Part shown: piece by piece, positions 12,557 through 22,885 of the stretch
Numbering within the stretch: position 1 is the first letter of the stretch
How the letters are laid out: every line of letters begins with the position of its first letter
NCBI GenBank assembly: GCA_949751835.1
Contig: CATKHK010000014.1
Coordinates: 124,001-188,000 of the forward strand
Source: Blepharisma japonicum
Taxonomy: Eukaryota; Ciliophora; Heterotrichea; Heterotrichida; Blepharismidae
DNA length: 64,000 bases
Direction: 5' to 3'
Translations under genes and position numbers: made by a program
The notes under the pieces: model-generated
Told to the model about the DNA's origin: nothing
Seen by the model: only the letters and a program-made list of their open reading frames with translations
Database searches by the model: none

Positions 12557-13309
12557 TTAATTATTTTCTTCAGAAGAAACCATAGCTTTGAATATTTGTT
12601 TTTCTTTGTTTTTATACCTTGCTACCTTTTTGTCTAATTCTCTCAGCAACTCCTGTGCTTCAACATTACTTGAGTTTTGCTCAAGAATTTTCTGGACTTC
12701 TTTTCTGCAATCTTCAATTAAATCTCTTTTAAAAAATACTTGAGCCCTCCGAAAGAGTGCTTTAGGATGATTTGGCTGAACTCTTAAAGCTTGTCCTGCA
12801 TGTGTTAAAGTTTCATCTAGCTCGTCCATGTGGAATTTTGCCAGTGCCATGTTTAAATGCAATGTTAATTCCAGTTCTTTGAATTTATCTTCTTCAGAAG
12901 GATTTTCTGGGAAAGTGTAATCTAATTGCAGTAATCCTTTTCTATAAAATAACGCAGCTAGGGAATAATTTTTCTCTTTGAAAGCATCGTTTCCTTGCTT
13001 TTTAAATTGTGAAGCAGCTTCAAGCTTTTCTGGATTGGGTCTTTCAAATAATTCAATTTCTTTTCGGTGGTCTTGAGAACACATTGTTTTGGCATATTCC
13101 TCTTTTTTCTTTTCTTCTTCCTCTTCGTCTGCCTTGAACTCTTCCCACTTTTTATAATCTGTTAATCCGATCTTTCTTCCTGGACCTTCAACAGGTTCTC
13201 TGGGTTCTCGGTCTATTGCTGGTTCTTCTTTTTGTGGTTTAGGATTCATCAAGTCTAATGCTCTTCTGGCAAAATCTCTTACATAAATCTGAGTTATCAC
13301 AGGCTCCAT
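12557..13309 (-). CDS. TPR co-chaperone-like protein (carboxylate-clamp type)
   Basis: A 250-residue protein with a charged N-terminal third and a three-motif TPR domain at ~100-215. The five clamp positions that bind the C-terminal EEVD of Hsp70/Hsp90 appear present: Lys and Asn in FKKQGNDAF, Asn in LHLNMALAKF, Lys and Arg in KALFRRAQ. The TPR block resembles those of large immunophilins (FKBP4/5, Cyp40) and related co-chaperones, but no isomerase domain is present. It probably acts as a cytosolic Hsp90/Hsp70 adaptor. It is convergent with the C2-PX gene across 88 bp. Confidence 0.75.
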   Translation of the reverse strand: MEPVITQIYVRDFARRALDLMNPKPQKEEPAIDREPREPVEGPGRKIGLTDYKKWEEFKADEEEEEKKKEEYAKTMCSQDHRKEIELFERPNPEKLEAASQFKKQGNDAFKEKNYSLAALFYRKGLLQLDYTFPENPSEEDKFKELELTLHLNMALAKFHMDELDETLTHAGQALRVQPNHPKALFRRAQVFFKRDLIEDCRKEVQKILEQNSSNVEAQELLRELDKKVARYKNKEKQIFKAMVSSEENN

Positions 13310-13720
13310 ATTACGGAAAGATAATTATATTTTCAATGTCTAAAGTGTGAGAAATTAACCCAAATAGTTACTAAAAGCATTCTAAGGTATCTTTTAGAGC
13401 CTTAACTACTAAAAAAATTTATTAATAAATCTAAATTAATAAATAACTGAAGGTTAAGAAGTTTCTCATTGCGTGCAATTTCATAAGCAATTGACAAGCT
13501 TAATTCAAGAGATTTGTCATAAATTTACAACAAACATAATTTAAGTAAGAATTATGATATGTTATAATTAAATATGGTGATGATAGCTTATGACCGCTCG
13601 ATTACCTATGAGAGCTTCTCCTTCCACTGATTTATAAAACTTTATTGATGATAAGAGAGCACTTATTAGTGATGTCTATTACTCTCTACTGCCTTCCTGC
13701 TGAATTTATTGATTCAATAT
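13310..13720. other. intergenic region
   Basis: A 411-bp AT-rich gap upstream of the TPR gene. Only a very short open stretch (27 codons from 13574, plus strand) was seen and it is not credible. Nothing else could be identified. Confidence 0.5.
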
Positions 13721-13858
13721 TTACTTATAGGATAAGTCGAAGTTTGGATAGTCAATGCTATCTGAATCAAAATTGTCCGAAATAGAAGGAGCCCGGGTGA
13801 CAAGTGTTCCATTGAACCTATGTCAATCACAAGCTCATATAACTCTTTTCCAATGCAT
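13721..13858 (-). CDS. possible 45-residue micro-ORF
   Basis: ATG to TAA, 45 codons, with two TGA codons read as Trp. The peptide has a Trp/His/Arg-rich first half (MHWKRVIW start) and an acidic second half (SDNFDSDSIDY) ending in PNFDLSYK. The composition looks protein-like rather than like AT-rich noncoding DNA, and a TATAAAA-like stretch lies just before the ATG. It sits 41 bp downstream of the gamma-glutamyl hydrolase stop on the same strand. No family recognised; it could be chance or the last exon of something larger. Confidence 0.3.
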
Positions 13859-13899
13859 ATTTTATAAAAACTAATTTTCATCTAGAAGCAATTATAAAT

Positions 13900-14943
13900 T
13901 TACTTAAACTCATAGGTTTGAGTGAAATAATTATTCGTGTATAGAGGCCACCAGTTGTAAATCAAGTAAGGCTGCAGCACTTGTTCACTCTCAAAAGTGT
14001 TGTTATTTCTTCTTGCTTCAGAGACAAAGAAATTCGACAAATAAGTCGAAGCCTTCACGGAATAAAAATCATGAGGCTGAGGAGAAGCAGGAGACCACTC
14101 ATAAATGTTCTTTTCTGGGTGGAATTGAGTCCCATAAATAGGATAGTCTTTAGCCTCGATCATAGCTACGAACGGGTTTCCGCTTTTATCGTGCATCACA
14201 CTGAGTACGTCAAAGAACTCAGTTAGGTTATTCTGGTAAGAATACATAGAAGTAGAAACTCCATTTGAATGAGAAAGGAGAGAAGTTTGCTTTTCTGTCA
14301 TAACTCTCATCATGACTTCTCCATATCTTCTGCCGATGTTATTGAAAATGCGGCTTGTATAGGCTTTCTTGGTGAAGTTGTTTGCTCTTATATAAGGAGG
14401 CTCGCCATTGAAATCTCCAAGTGTGGCGTATTCAGTGTTTTCGCAGATTTGGATAGTTTCAAATCCTAAACATGTTGCCCAAAGAGGGTAATAAATGCCG
14501 TTATCGTTGGCTTGTTTGACTAAATTGTAAAGGTAGCAAGCTTTTGCTGCATAATCAGGGCCAAGAGTTGGAACTGGGTAGGTACTGTTGTCAAATAAAT
14601 TTGCAGTACCCCCGGTAAAAAGGATGCCATTAAGTCTTGTAAATAAATAATTTAGCTCTTCGTAGCTGTGATCTGATCTAAGAGGGACAACTCGTGCACC
14701 TCCCATTTCAACGTATTTAACATAAGATGCAGCAATATAGGTGGTTGCTGTGGTATTCCAATTATTATATGGGAAAATTGGGATTGTGAGGATCCCAATA
14801 ACTGGCCTGGTGATATTTTGTTCTGGGACGATTAGTGAATCCTCGTCAAATTCATGATCACCCCATCTATGAAGATCCGGACGAAGGTACTTTCCCTGAG
14901 CAAGGAATAGCACAGCCAGGAAAACCAACATTTTGTTTACCAT
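13900..14943 (-). CDS. GGH: gamma-glutamyl hydrolase (peptidase C26)
   Basis: A 347-residue secreted or lysosomal enzyme that trims gamma-linked glutamates from folylpolyglutamates. It begins with a hydrophobic signal peptide (about residues 1-17, ending near AQG). The class I glutamine-amidotransferase-like fold is recognisable: VIGILTIP near 48, NGILFTGG near 105, nucleophile Cys158 in LWATCLGFE, and His275 in GTQFHPEKN. Several N-glycosylation sequons (NIT, NTT, NNT) fit the secretory route. The length is close to the usual ~310-350. It is intronless and contains no TGA. Confidence 0.93.
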   Translation of the reverse strand: MVNKMLVFLAVLFLAQGKYLRPDLHRWGDHEFDEDSLIVPEQNITRPVIGILTIPIFPYNNWNTTATTYIAASYVKYVEMGGARVVPLRSDHSYEELNYLFTRLNGILFTGGTANLFDNSTYPVPTLGPDYAAKACYLYNLVKQANDNGIYYPLWATCLGFETIQICENTEYATLGDFNGEPPYIRANNFTKKAYTSRIFNNIGRRYGEVMMRVMTEKQTSLLSHSNGVSTSMYSYQNNLTEFFDVLSVMHDKSGNPFVAMIEAKDYPIYGTQFHPEKNIYEWSPASPQPHDFYSVKASTYLSNFFVSEARRNNNTFESEQVLQPYLIYNWWPLYTNNYFTQTYEFK

Positions 14944-15221
14944 TTTATCAACAAGTATGCTAAACTTTTAATAAAGAGATTTCATCAGACGTATTTTAAA
15001 TTTTATAGAAATTGAAAGAGAATTATTAAGTTTATATAAGTATGATCAATAAAATTTTAATATTATTTAATGGCCACCTGCAAAGGGTAAAATTTGAATA
15101 AGTCTAAAAGGATTATAAAGCTCATTTATCTTGCTAATCATTATTATTAAATTAAGAATAAAAACATTAAAATTTGAGAAAGCTAAAAGTTTTCTTAGAC
15201 AAATTCAATTTAAAATTCAAA

Positions 15222-16367
15222 ATGTCAGGGAACAATTCCCACAAGAGTATCGATTCCATTTGCTCTCAAAAAGGTTTTCTTTGTGTCCCATCTGATACTT
15301 CAGCAACAATTTCAATATCTCAAAATATCCCTAAATACAAGCTTTCAAAAACTTATAATAGCCCAAATCCTACCCCAGTCAGAGGAAGAAGGTCACTTCC
15401 TCAAAGTAAGCGGCAAGAAAAATCCATTGACACTAATATTCCAAAAAGCCTTAACGATATCTCCAATATTTATCAAGACTCAAATTCTTATCGCAGTGCC
15501 AGCAGTAGCCAAAAAAGTGAAAAGATTGACTTATTGATCGACAAATACAAAAAAGACATAAACAGCCAAGCACAGCGCATGCAATACATAAAAAGAAACA
15601 TGCAGGAATATGACCAAAATATCAAAGGTTTACTTGCACACAAAGCTCAAGATGAAGAAAAGAGGAAAATTTTAAACGAAACTGAAACAAAAAACAAAGA
15701 GCTCAAAAAGAGGCTTAAAAGTTTGACTGAAAGTGAAGAAGAAAGAGTTAAATCAGAAAATAAACATCTTCATGGCTATTTGAATGACAATTTAGAAACA
15801 AAAACAAAATTAGAAAGCGAAATAAAACTTTTAAAGCAGGCTAACAATGAATTAGAAAATTTACCTCAATATCCTTCACAAGAAGAACTTTTGCATAAAA
15901 ATTTCGAATTAAAGCAAAATTACACCCAGCTTAACTCAAGCTTAAAGCAATTGAAAGAAATAACGATAAGCCAAGATGAGTGCAATAAAATTCAAAATCA
16001 ATTAAAAGACCTTGAAGGAATGCAAAACCAGCTTATAAATGAAAACAATAATTTGAAGAAAGAGCTGTATCAGGAACAGCGCCAACAAATAGTTGGAAAA
16101 GACTCTGCCATTCAAAATAGAGCGTATGCCAGAGAAGTTGCGCTAGTAAAAAAAGAACTTTCATTGCTGAAATGTTTAGCTAAAAGCATATTTACTGGGC
16201 AAAATGTAAATTTAAGCTTTATATTAGGCCCTGGCCCAATCACCGAGCTAGAAGGAAAGTCTATAAGCGAAGGAATACAAGGAGTCAAAGAAGAACTCTC
16301 TGAGATTAGACAGCTAGTCTCAGAAATTAGCACTGAAACTTCAGACAAATCATGCTCTATACATTAA
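15222..16367 (+). CDS. coiled-coil protein, unknown
   Basis: A 381-residue protein with a Ser/Pro/basic N-terminal region (~1-110) containing NPTPVRGRRS, followed by almost continuous coiled coil (~115-370) rich in Lys, Glu, Gln, Asn and Leu heptads, and a short C-terminal tail. An upstream in-frame TTG at 15174 exists, but the first ATG is at 15222 in a favourable A-rich context, so that start is used. The product is probably cytoskeletal or basal-body-associated, inferred from its form only. It is followed 28 bp later by the helicase gene on the same strand. Confidence 0.7.
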   Translation: MSGNNSHKSIDSICSQKGFLCVPSDTSATISISQNIPKYKLSKTYNSPNPTPVRGRRSLPQSKRQEKSIDTNIPKSLNDISNIYQDSNSYRSASSSQKSEKIDLLIDKYKKDINSQAQRMQYIKRNMQEYDQNIKGLLAHKAQDEEKRKILNETETKNKELKKRLKSLTESEEERVKSENKHLHGYLNDNLETKTKLESEIKLLKQANNELENLPQYPSQEELLHKNFELKQNYTQLNSSLKQLKEITISQDECNKIQNQLKDLEGMQNQLINENNNLKKELYQEQRQQIVGKDSAIQNRAYAREVALVKKELSLLKCLAKSIFTGQNVNLSFILGPGPITELEGKSISEGIQGVKEELSEIRQLVSEISTETSDKSCSIH

Positions 16368-16395
16368 TAAACTTTATTTAAATATACTTATTTTA

Positions 16396-19098
16396 ATGGA
16401 AAAGCACCTCAGACATCAGCTAGATCTTCTTCAAATAGAACACAAAGCTGAAGAAGAGGAAAACTACACACATAGGACAAAATGCAGCCACAAAGTTCTA
16501 GAAAATGAAGGTGTTTTAATCAAGAAATTAACTTGCAAAGGAGTCAAAGCAGGATTATTTGGCCGACTTTTAGTGAAATTAGCTAAACCGTTCGGAAAAT
16601 TGCCGACTAATAAGTTTGGAGCTGGAGATGTGGTAGGAATATTTTCCAGCGATATTACTGATCCTGAAGACGAAGGAATCGTTTATAAAATTTCTTCAGA
16701 CCACATTATCATTGCATGTGATAGCTTCAGCTTGCAAGAAGTATCATGTTCTGTTGTGATGCTAGCTAATGAAGTTACTTTTCAAAAACAGAGAAAAGCA
16801 ATAGAAAATGTGCTTTCGTTGAAGACTGAGTCCCATGCATATAATTTATCACAAGTATTACTTGGGGAATCTGCTCCGAGGATAAAGCAGCAGGATAACT
16901 TAGTGCCGATAATTAATCAGAATTTGAATGAAATTCAACAAAATGCTGTACAATTCGTTATGAATGAATGCTTGGATGTGGGAATTATACATGGACCTCC
17001 GGGGACAGGAAAAACAACAACAGTTATTGAAGTAATATTGCAGGCTGTAGCAAAAGGATTGAAAGTCCTTGCTACTGCACCTTCTAATATTGCTGTAGAT
17101 AACTTAGTGGAAAAATTAGATGGAAAAACTAACATATGCAGAATTGGGCATCCTGCAAGGATGATTCCTCACATTAGCAAATATTCTTTAGACAATCTTT
17201 TAAAGCTCTCAGATCAAGCAGCCCTCAATGATGACATCAATAGAGAAATAATGAAAATTAATCGCGAGCTTCAAGGATTAAGAGGAATTGCTGCTAGAGA
17301 ATTGAAAAGACATTTGCGATCTCTCGAAAAAGAAAAGAAAATGAGAAGCAATAAAGGAATTGATGAAGTTTTTTCCAAGAGCAATGTAATTTTGACTACA
17401 AATATATCAGCAGGACACAAATTCCTGCAAAAGTTTGCTGAAAAAATTAAGGGTTTTGATTTAATTGTAATAGATGAAGCCGCACAAGCTCTTGAAGCAA
17501 GCTGCTGGATCCCAATTTTGTTAGGCAAAAAATTGATTATGGCTGGAGACCACAATCAGCTACCTCCTACCATCAAAAGTGAAAAAGCTGTTAAAGGAGG
17601 CCTAGATGTCACACTTATGGCTAGAATATGTAGGACTAATCCAGAAACAACAAGAATGCTTGAGGTGCAATATAGGATGCACAATCTAATTATGACGTGA
17701 TCAAGCCAAGAATTTTATAATGGAAGACTTCAAGCTGATCCTTCAGTGGCTGAGCATAGATTAGCGAATTATGAGCCTGGACCTTTGGTATTTGTAGACA
17801 CTAATGGTGCAGGATTTAATGACGCTGGAAGTGCTTCTAAATACAATTTAAAAGAAGTTGATATTGTTAGAGACTTAGTGCAAGAACTTCTAGAAGCTGG
17901 GGAAAATGACATTGCAGTAATTGCACCTTATAATGCTCAGGTTGAACTACTGAAAAATTATATACAAAATGTGGAAATTTCAACTGTTGACGGATTTCAA
18001 GGTAGAGAAAAAGACGTTGTTATTATGTCGCTTGTAAGATCAAACGACAAAAAAGATGTTGGGTTTTTAAAAGACTTTAGAAGAATGAACGTAGCAATTA
18101 CAAGAGCAAGAAAATTAGTTTGTCTGGTAGGAGACTCTGATACAGTTGGGAATCCCAAATCTCCAGAGTTTCTACAAAGGATGTGCCAATATTTCAACGC
18201 CCATGCAGAATTGAGGAATCCTAATTTGTTTAATATTGGAGCTACTAATCCGATAATATCAGAAGATTTTGAGGAAGAAAAAATACCTAAAAAGAAATCA
18301 GACAAAAAGCCAAAGAAAAATGTAAAAAGTCAAGCCCAGCAATTTAAAGAGTGGCATGAAGCTAAAATCCAGAGTAAAAATGATCTAAATCAAGTTCTAG
18401 AAGAAATTAAAGTTTTTAAACAAAAGAAAAATGATGAAGAATATATGGCAAGAGATTTAAATGGATTTGAAAGAAAACAAGTGCATGATTTGTGTGAAAA
18501 ATTAAAACTGTTTCATTACTCAAGAGGAAGTGGGAAGATCAAAAGCATTTTGATCATGAAAAATGAAATTCCTGACGAAGAGCATGAATTTGAAAGGTTT
18601 GAAGATGAAGAATTAGAAGAAGGAAGTGAAGAAGAAAAAGATGAAAAACAAAATAATACTAATAAAGAAGAGGACAAAAAGCAAGAAGAGAAAATTGTTG
18701 ACATTAAAATTATCGCAAAAGAAAAACCCCAGAAAAATAAACTATTAAAAGCAGTTCCTGAAGGAGAAAATATCGATGAAATGGAGTTTTTGGATCAGCT
18801 GATAAATCAAAATAAGTATTGCAACTATAAAGGTTGCAACAAACCCATAGTAAATTTAATGCAAACATGCAAATTTTGCAGAGGAGTTTTTTGCTTTTCT
18901 CATGGTGTTGCAGAAGTTCACGGATGTGGAGATGCTGCTCATCAAAGTGCAAGGGAAGGGCTTAAAGACACGATTCCAAAGCCGCATTATAGCTCAAGCT
19001 CTCATTTACAAAAAGAAGAGCTTAAAAGAAGATTGAATGATAAAATTACAAAACTTCATGAGAAGCAAAAGCCAAAAAATAAGAAAAAGAAGAAGTAA
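16396..19098 (+). CDS. IGHMBP2: IGHMBP2/SMUBP2-type superfamily 1 helicase
   Basis: A 900-residue UPF1-like 5'-to-3' RNA/DNA helicase, linked in animals to ribosomes, tRNA and translation. TGA at 17698 is read as Trp, joining the two halves of the RecA core. Walker A is GPPGTGKTT (~200-208), motif II is DEAAQA (~360), and motif III is GDHNQLPPT. Motifs V/VI lie near VDGFQGREKD and NVAITRARK. After the core come an R3H-like single-stranded nucleic-acid-binding region (~690-725), an acidic low-complexity linker (~730-790) and an AN1 zinc finger (~808-860) with the Cys/His series CNYKGCNKP, CKFC, CFSHG, HGCGDAAH. This core-R3H-AN1 order is diagnostic of IGHMBP2. The C-terminus is Lys-rich. Confidence 0.93.
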
Positions 19099-19343
19099 AA
19101 TACTAATCTTGGCAAATTCTTCTAAATAATAGCTATTCTAAAGATTATATAAAATTTATATAAATATTTTTATCCCCAAAAACATAGTTTATTTATGCAG
19201 ATTAAGATTTTGTAATATCAATATTAAGAATTGTTCTAAAATATATTTGCTTGCAATATTTAGATAAATAAGGTCTTATTCCAGGAAGCACTTTAAATTC
19301 ATTATTCAAATTAATTTATGATGAATTAACGTCGTATTTAAAA

Positions 19344-21122
19344 ATGTCTGGATTGTCTGAGCGTAATACAGATGAAGAGAAAGAGAATTTTACTACAAAC
19401 AACAAAAACTGCAAAACTATGTTTTTGACCCAAAAAGCAATTGACTTTAATAACAATGTGTCTATTTTAATAGCATCCTTAAAGCTAGAAAGCTTGAAAC
19501 GAAAATTTGAGTCTAAAAAGTTCTCATTTCATTTATGAAAATACAAAACTTCGATTTCGCATTTGATTTTTCAAATTAAAGCTCAATCATCTATGATAAA
19601 TGAACAAAGCCAAAATCAAATCTTGCAAAAAAATGAAAATGCCAATAAAATTTATGGCACTAACTCAGATTTCAGAGGGAAAGAAGAAGAAATTCTGAAG
19701 CCTAAAGCACTTCCAATTATTTATTCGCCAAGCAAGACCATTGAGAAAATGTCTGAACCTGTAGGAATTGGCTATGACAGTCCAACTAGAAATCAATCAC
19801 TCCCTAAATCTCTCAGTTTTGACTCTGATTGAGAGTTAAATGAAAGCCAAAAATCCAAAATTACCAAATTAAGTGAAGAATATAAAAAGCACTATGACCA
19901 AAAATTTGAGTATTTAGAATCAAGGTTATCAAAAGTTTTGTCCTTAGAGAAAGCCTTGCAAATCAAAAGTTCTTTGATTGATGATCAAAAAAATCTAGAT
20001 AAATTAAATAAGGAGATTCTTGAGTCTGATCGATATCACAAAATCCTTGATTTAATAAAAAACGCTTTAATTGAAAGACAAAATAGTGAATATTGAATTC
20101 GTTTGTCTGAACTCACTATAAAAGAGCAAGATATCAAATCAATGATACTAGATAATGAAAAGAATAAGTTTCAGCAGATAAAGGATAAAATAAAACTGAA
20201 AAAATCCAAATTAAAAAGCGATTGCCAAAAATTAATAGAGTTAGCTGATGTGATGGTGAGTTCTCAATTTTTGTCAAAGGATAGGCTTGATCTATTCAAG
20301 AAAGAACTAAATGAAATCATCAATATGCATCAAAATCATAAAACTGAAGAGAAAGCAAAAGGCAAAATTCTTTATTCACTCAATAAGTGGGTAGAATATT
20401 GCCAAGATAAAAATATATCAAAAACCTTACAAGTTTTTAAGCTTATGTTTTCAGGGTGGAAAATCAAGTGTTTATCGCTGGGAACAGCGAAGCAAAATAA
20501 TTCAGATTCTAATTTAAACTGCTGGCTAGATGTACTATGAATAAGAAATAGGGAAGCTTTACTTGGGGATATGCTGCACTTAGATGATTCTCCTCAAAAG
20601 CAAAAATGAATTCAGAGAATAAAATCTTGCTATTTTTCATCCTCAAAAATCAAATTAAAAAACCTTGCAGAAATTGCCATAAATAGTGATTATAGGAGTA
20701 AATTTAAGTATTTTTACAAATACAGAAACCAGACCATAAAAATTTACTCAACCAAAGTTCATGTATTAGGTCAAAAAATATTTTCCCTTGCCCAAGACTC
20801 TCCCCAGCCCTCACCTAAATTTAGCCCTGATCAAATAAATTTAAATCTCTGCCAAAAAGGTGCTTATATGCTCCTGCCATATTTTGAAAGATTTTCTCAA
20901 AACTATAGCAACTCCAAAAAATTATGATTATTAAAATGGCGACTAATCACAGAGAATTATAAATCTGCTCAATACCAATATCTAATGGCAACATTTTATA
21001 GAACTCTTTCAGTTCAGCTTCAAAAAGAATTTGCCTTAAGACAATCACTGAAAGAAAAACAAAAAAGGCTCAAAACGATTTTGTCACAGTCAAAATCTTA
21101 TATTGATAAATTAGTTAACTAA
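19344..21122 (+). CDS. coiled-coil protein, unknown
   Basis: A 592-residue protein visible only when TGA is read as Trp; TGA falls in frame at about 19536, 19830, 20094, 20538, 20607 and 20925, and the frame ends in TAA at 21120. The first third is low-complexity Lys/Asn/Gln/Ser. Residues ~165-330 are strong coiled coil, and the last ~200 residues are basic and aromatic (FKYFYKYRNQT, LLKWRL) and end in a further helical segment. No family recognised. Its form suggests a cytoskeletal or ciliary structural role, which is inference. It is convergent with the exonuclease gene across 64 bp. Confidence 0.72.
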
Positions 21123-21186
21123 CTTAAATATTTTTTAATTTGTTTTGCAATGATAAATCGATTACTTAAAATTTCATAACTTATTT

Positions 21187-22719
21187 CTATTCTAATTTCA
21201 CTTGGTTAGGACAAAACAAGGCTCCAAATGTTTTATTGAGATTGAATTGGAGCTTGTTTCATTCGATTTCCTGCTCTGATGTCCAGTTCTCTTGATGCTT
21301 TGACCTTTGCTCATCATTTCTAAATACCCATTACTCGGCGGCCAAATGTACATCTCCTTCGCCTGACATAATCATAAATGCAGTATTGGGTGGTGCCTTT
21401 TTGACGAGTTCTTTCAATTTTGTGTCTCAGTCGCTAACAATTCTAGGAATATCTCTTTCCCTATGCTGAAAAGATTTATTTTCAATAATTTCTCTCCATT
21501 CTGATACGATTAATGAATAATTTTTTGAGAAATATTTATCAATTTTGCCAGAATAATCAACTGACAAGTTCCCAGCAATTAATTCATTTTTCCCTACAAT
21601 CCCGACCATAACTGATTTTTTACCTTCATAGCCAATGTCCTCAAATAAATTTGAATCTATATATTTTATATCAGGAATTCCAAAAGATGGCCCATGGCAT
21701 AATTTCATTGTAACAAGCTCTAGTGCTGCACTTGCATCTTCTCCACTGTCATGTGAACCGTTTTGTATATTTTTTCTCAAATATTTAGCTGCCAAACTTT
21801 TCAAGCTATATTTAAATCCAAGTGTAGGGTGAGGATATATGATTGAAGTATCAATGATTTTATAATGGATAAGCTTTAAGACTCTTAAATCATTTTCTAA
21901 CGAATGCCCACATATTATTGTGTCTGACGAAACAATACCCAATATTTCTTGCTGAACTTGTGGAAGAGTAATATTAATATTTTCCAAAATTTCTGGAGTA
22001 ATTCCAGAAAAAGGAGTCAAATAATCTAAAATTTGACTGCTTGGCTTCACATACTTATCGTAAATAATTTTTGAGTCAGCATCTACAATTGATACCCTCG
22101 CAAGCTCCAGCCCTTGCTGAGTTCTCACCATTTCGCAATCCAAAGCGATAATTGGAACAGCATTTTTATTGTATCCAGTTGTAATCCATCCTTCATATTC
22201 TTGGATTTCATAATTATTTGCCAATAACTGATTTTCAGTCATCAAATAACCTTCTATCCCAATTTTTTCAAGCCCATGATCCACTTTGCATTTAATTGAT
22301 TTTTGGTTGACTATCACCGTATGAATATATTTTCCATTTATTTGCCGTTTCCCATGTCTAAGAACAGTAGAAATATCATGTCTTTTAGTCAATGCTGATA
22401 GAAAAGGAGCATGGTCTGAATGCTCATTTAATACACAAAGATCAAGTCCAGGTAAAAATAGCAAAACAACTTGGTTGATTAAATTCTTATTCTACAAAGA
22501 TATTACTTGCACAAATACTCACTTAGGCATTGTACCTCTCGTTTCTGATAATATCCAAAGCAAGAGATTATGAATATCTGACAAGCATGGACTTGTTTGC
22601 TGTGGTTTTAATGTAAATTTTGACACAAGTTTCGAGTCTTTTGTTTTTTTCTTTTTCAAAGCTGCTGGAATTTCTGAGTCTGCTTCTCGCTTCTGAGGTA
22701 ATTCATCAGTCTTTATCAT
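21187..22719 (-). CDS. REX1/REXO5-type DEDDh 3'-5' exonuclease
   Basis: A 500-residue RNA exonuclease assembled from three exons separated by two 15-nt introns (22492-22506 and 21320-21334). The spliced frame is uninterrupted and ends in TAG. All five DEDDh residues are visible: Asp189 and Glu191 (ALDCEMV), Asp272 (GHSLENDLRV), His318 and Asp323 (SHDSGEDAS). The family trims 3' ends of stable RNAs (5S rRNA, 5.8S, tRNA, snRNA). The N-terminal region with RGTMPKWVFVQNKN then VVLLFLPGLDL matches the REXO5-like leader before the nuclease fold, which supports the first intron. The N-terminus carries a Lys-rich nuclear-type signal. Confidence 0.9.
21320..21334 (-). other. 15-nt intron 2 of the REX1-type exonuclease
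   Basis: GTAATGGGTATTTAG. Splits a Glu codon (phase 2) and contains an in-frame TAA. Removal extends the protein by 43 residues to a TAG at 21187. Confidence 0.85.
22492..22506 (-). other. 15-nt intron 1 of the REX1-type exonuclease
   Basis: GTAATATCTTTGTAG. Phase 0, contains an in-frame TAG. Removal joins FVQ to NKN and restores the conserved leader of the exonuclease. It is the only intron in this window without A at position 10. Confidence 0.88.
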
Positions 22720-22885
22720 GAAGGGTTTATTACTAAATTAAAATATATAATTAAGCTTTTCACTATATATTTCTGGATATATGAATATAGAAGTAAACGA
22801 TTATTTGTTCAATTAGCAGAAATGGGATTGCATAAAATACTATCCTTCTAACAATGAAGACTGCAACTGTTAATTTAATTAGTAA

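Noticed and set aside
15174-15221. Longer N-terminus for the coiled-coil protein from a TTG at 15174.
   Set aside because: A TTG start has no support here; the ATG at 15222 is in a good context.
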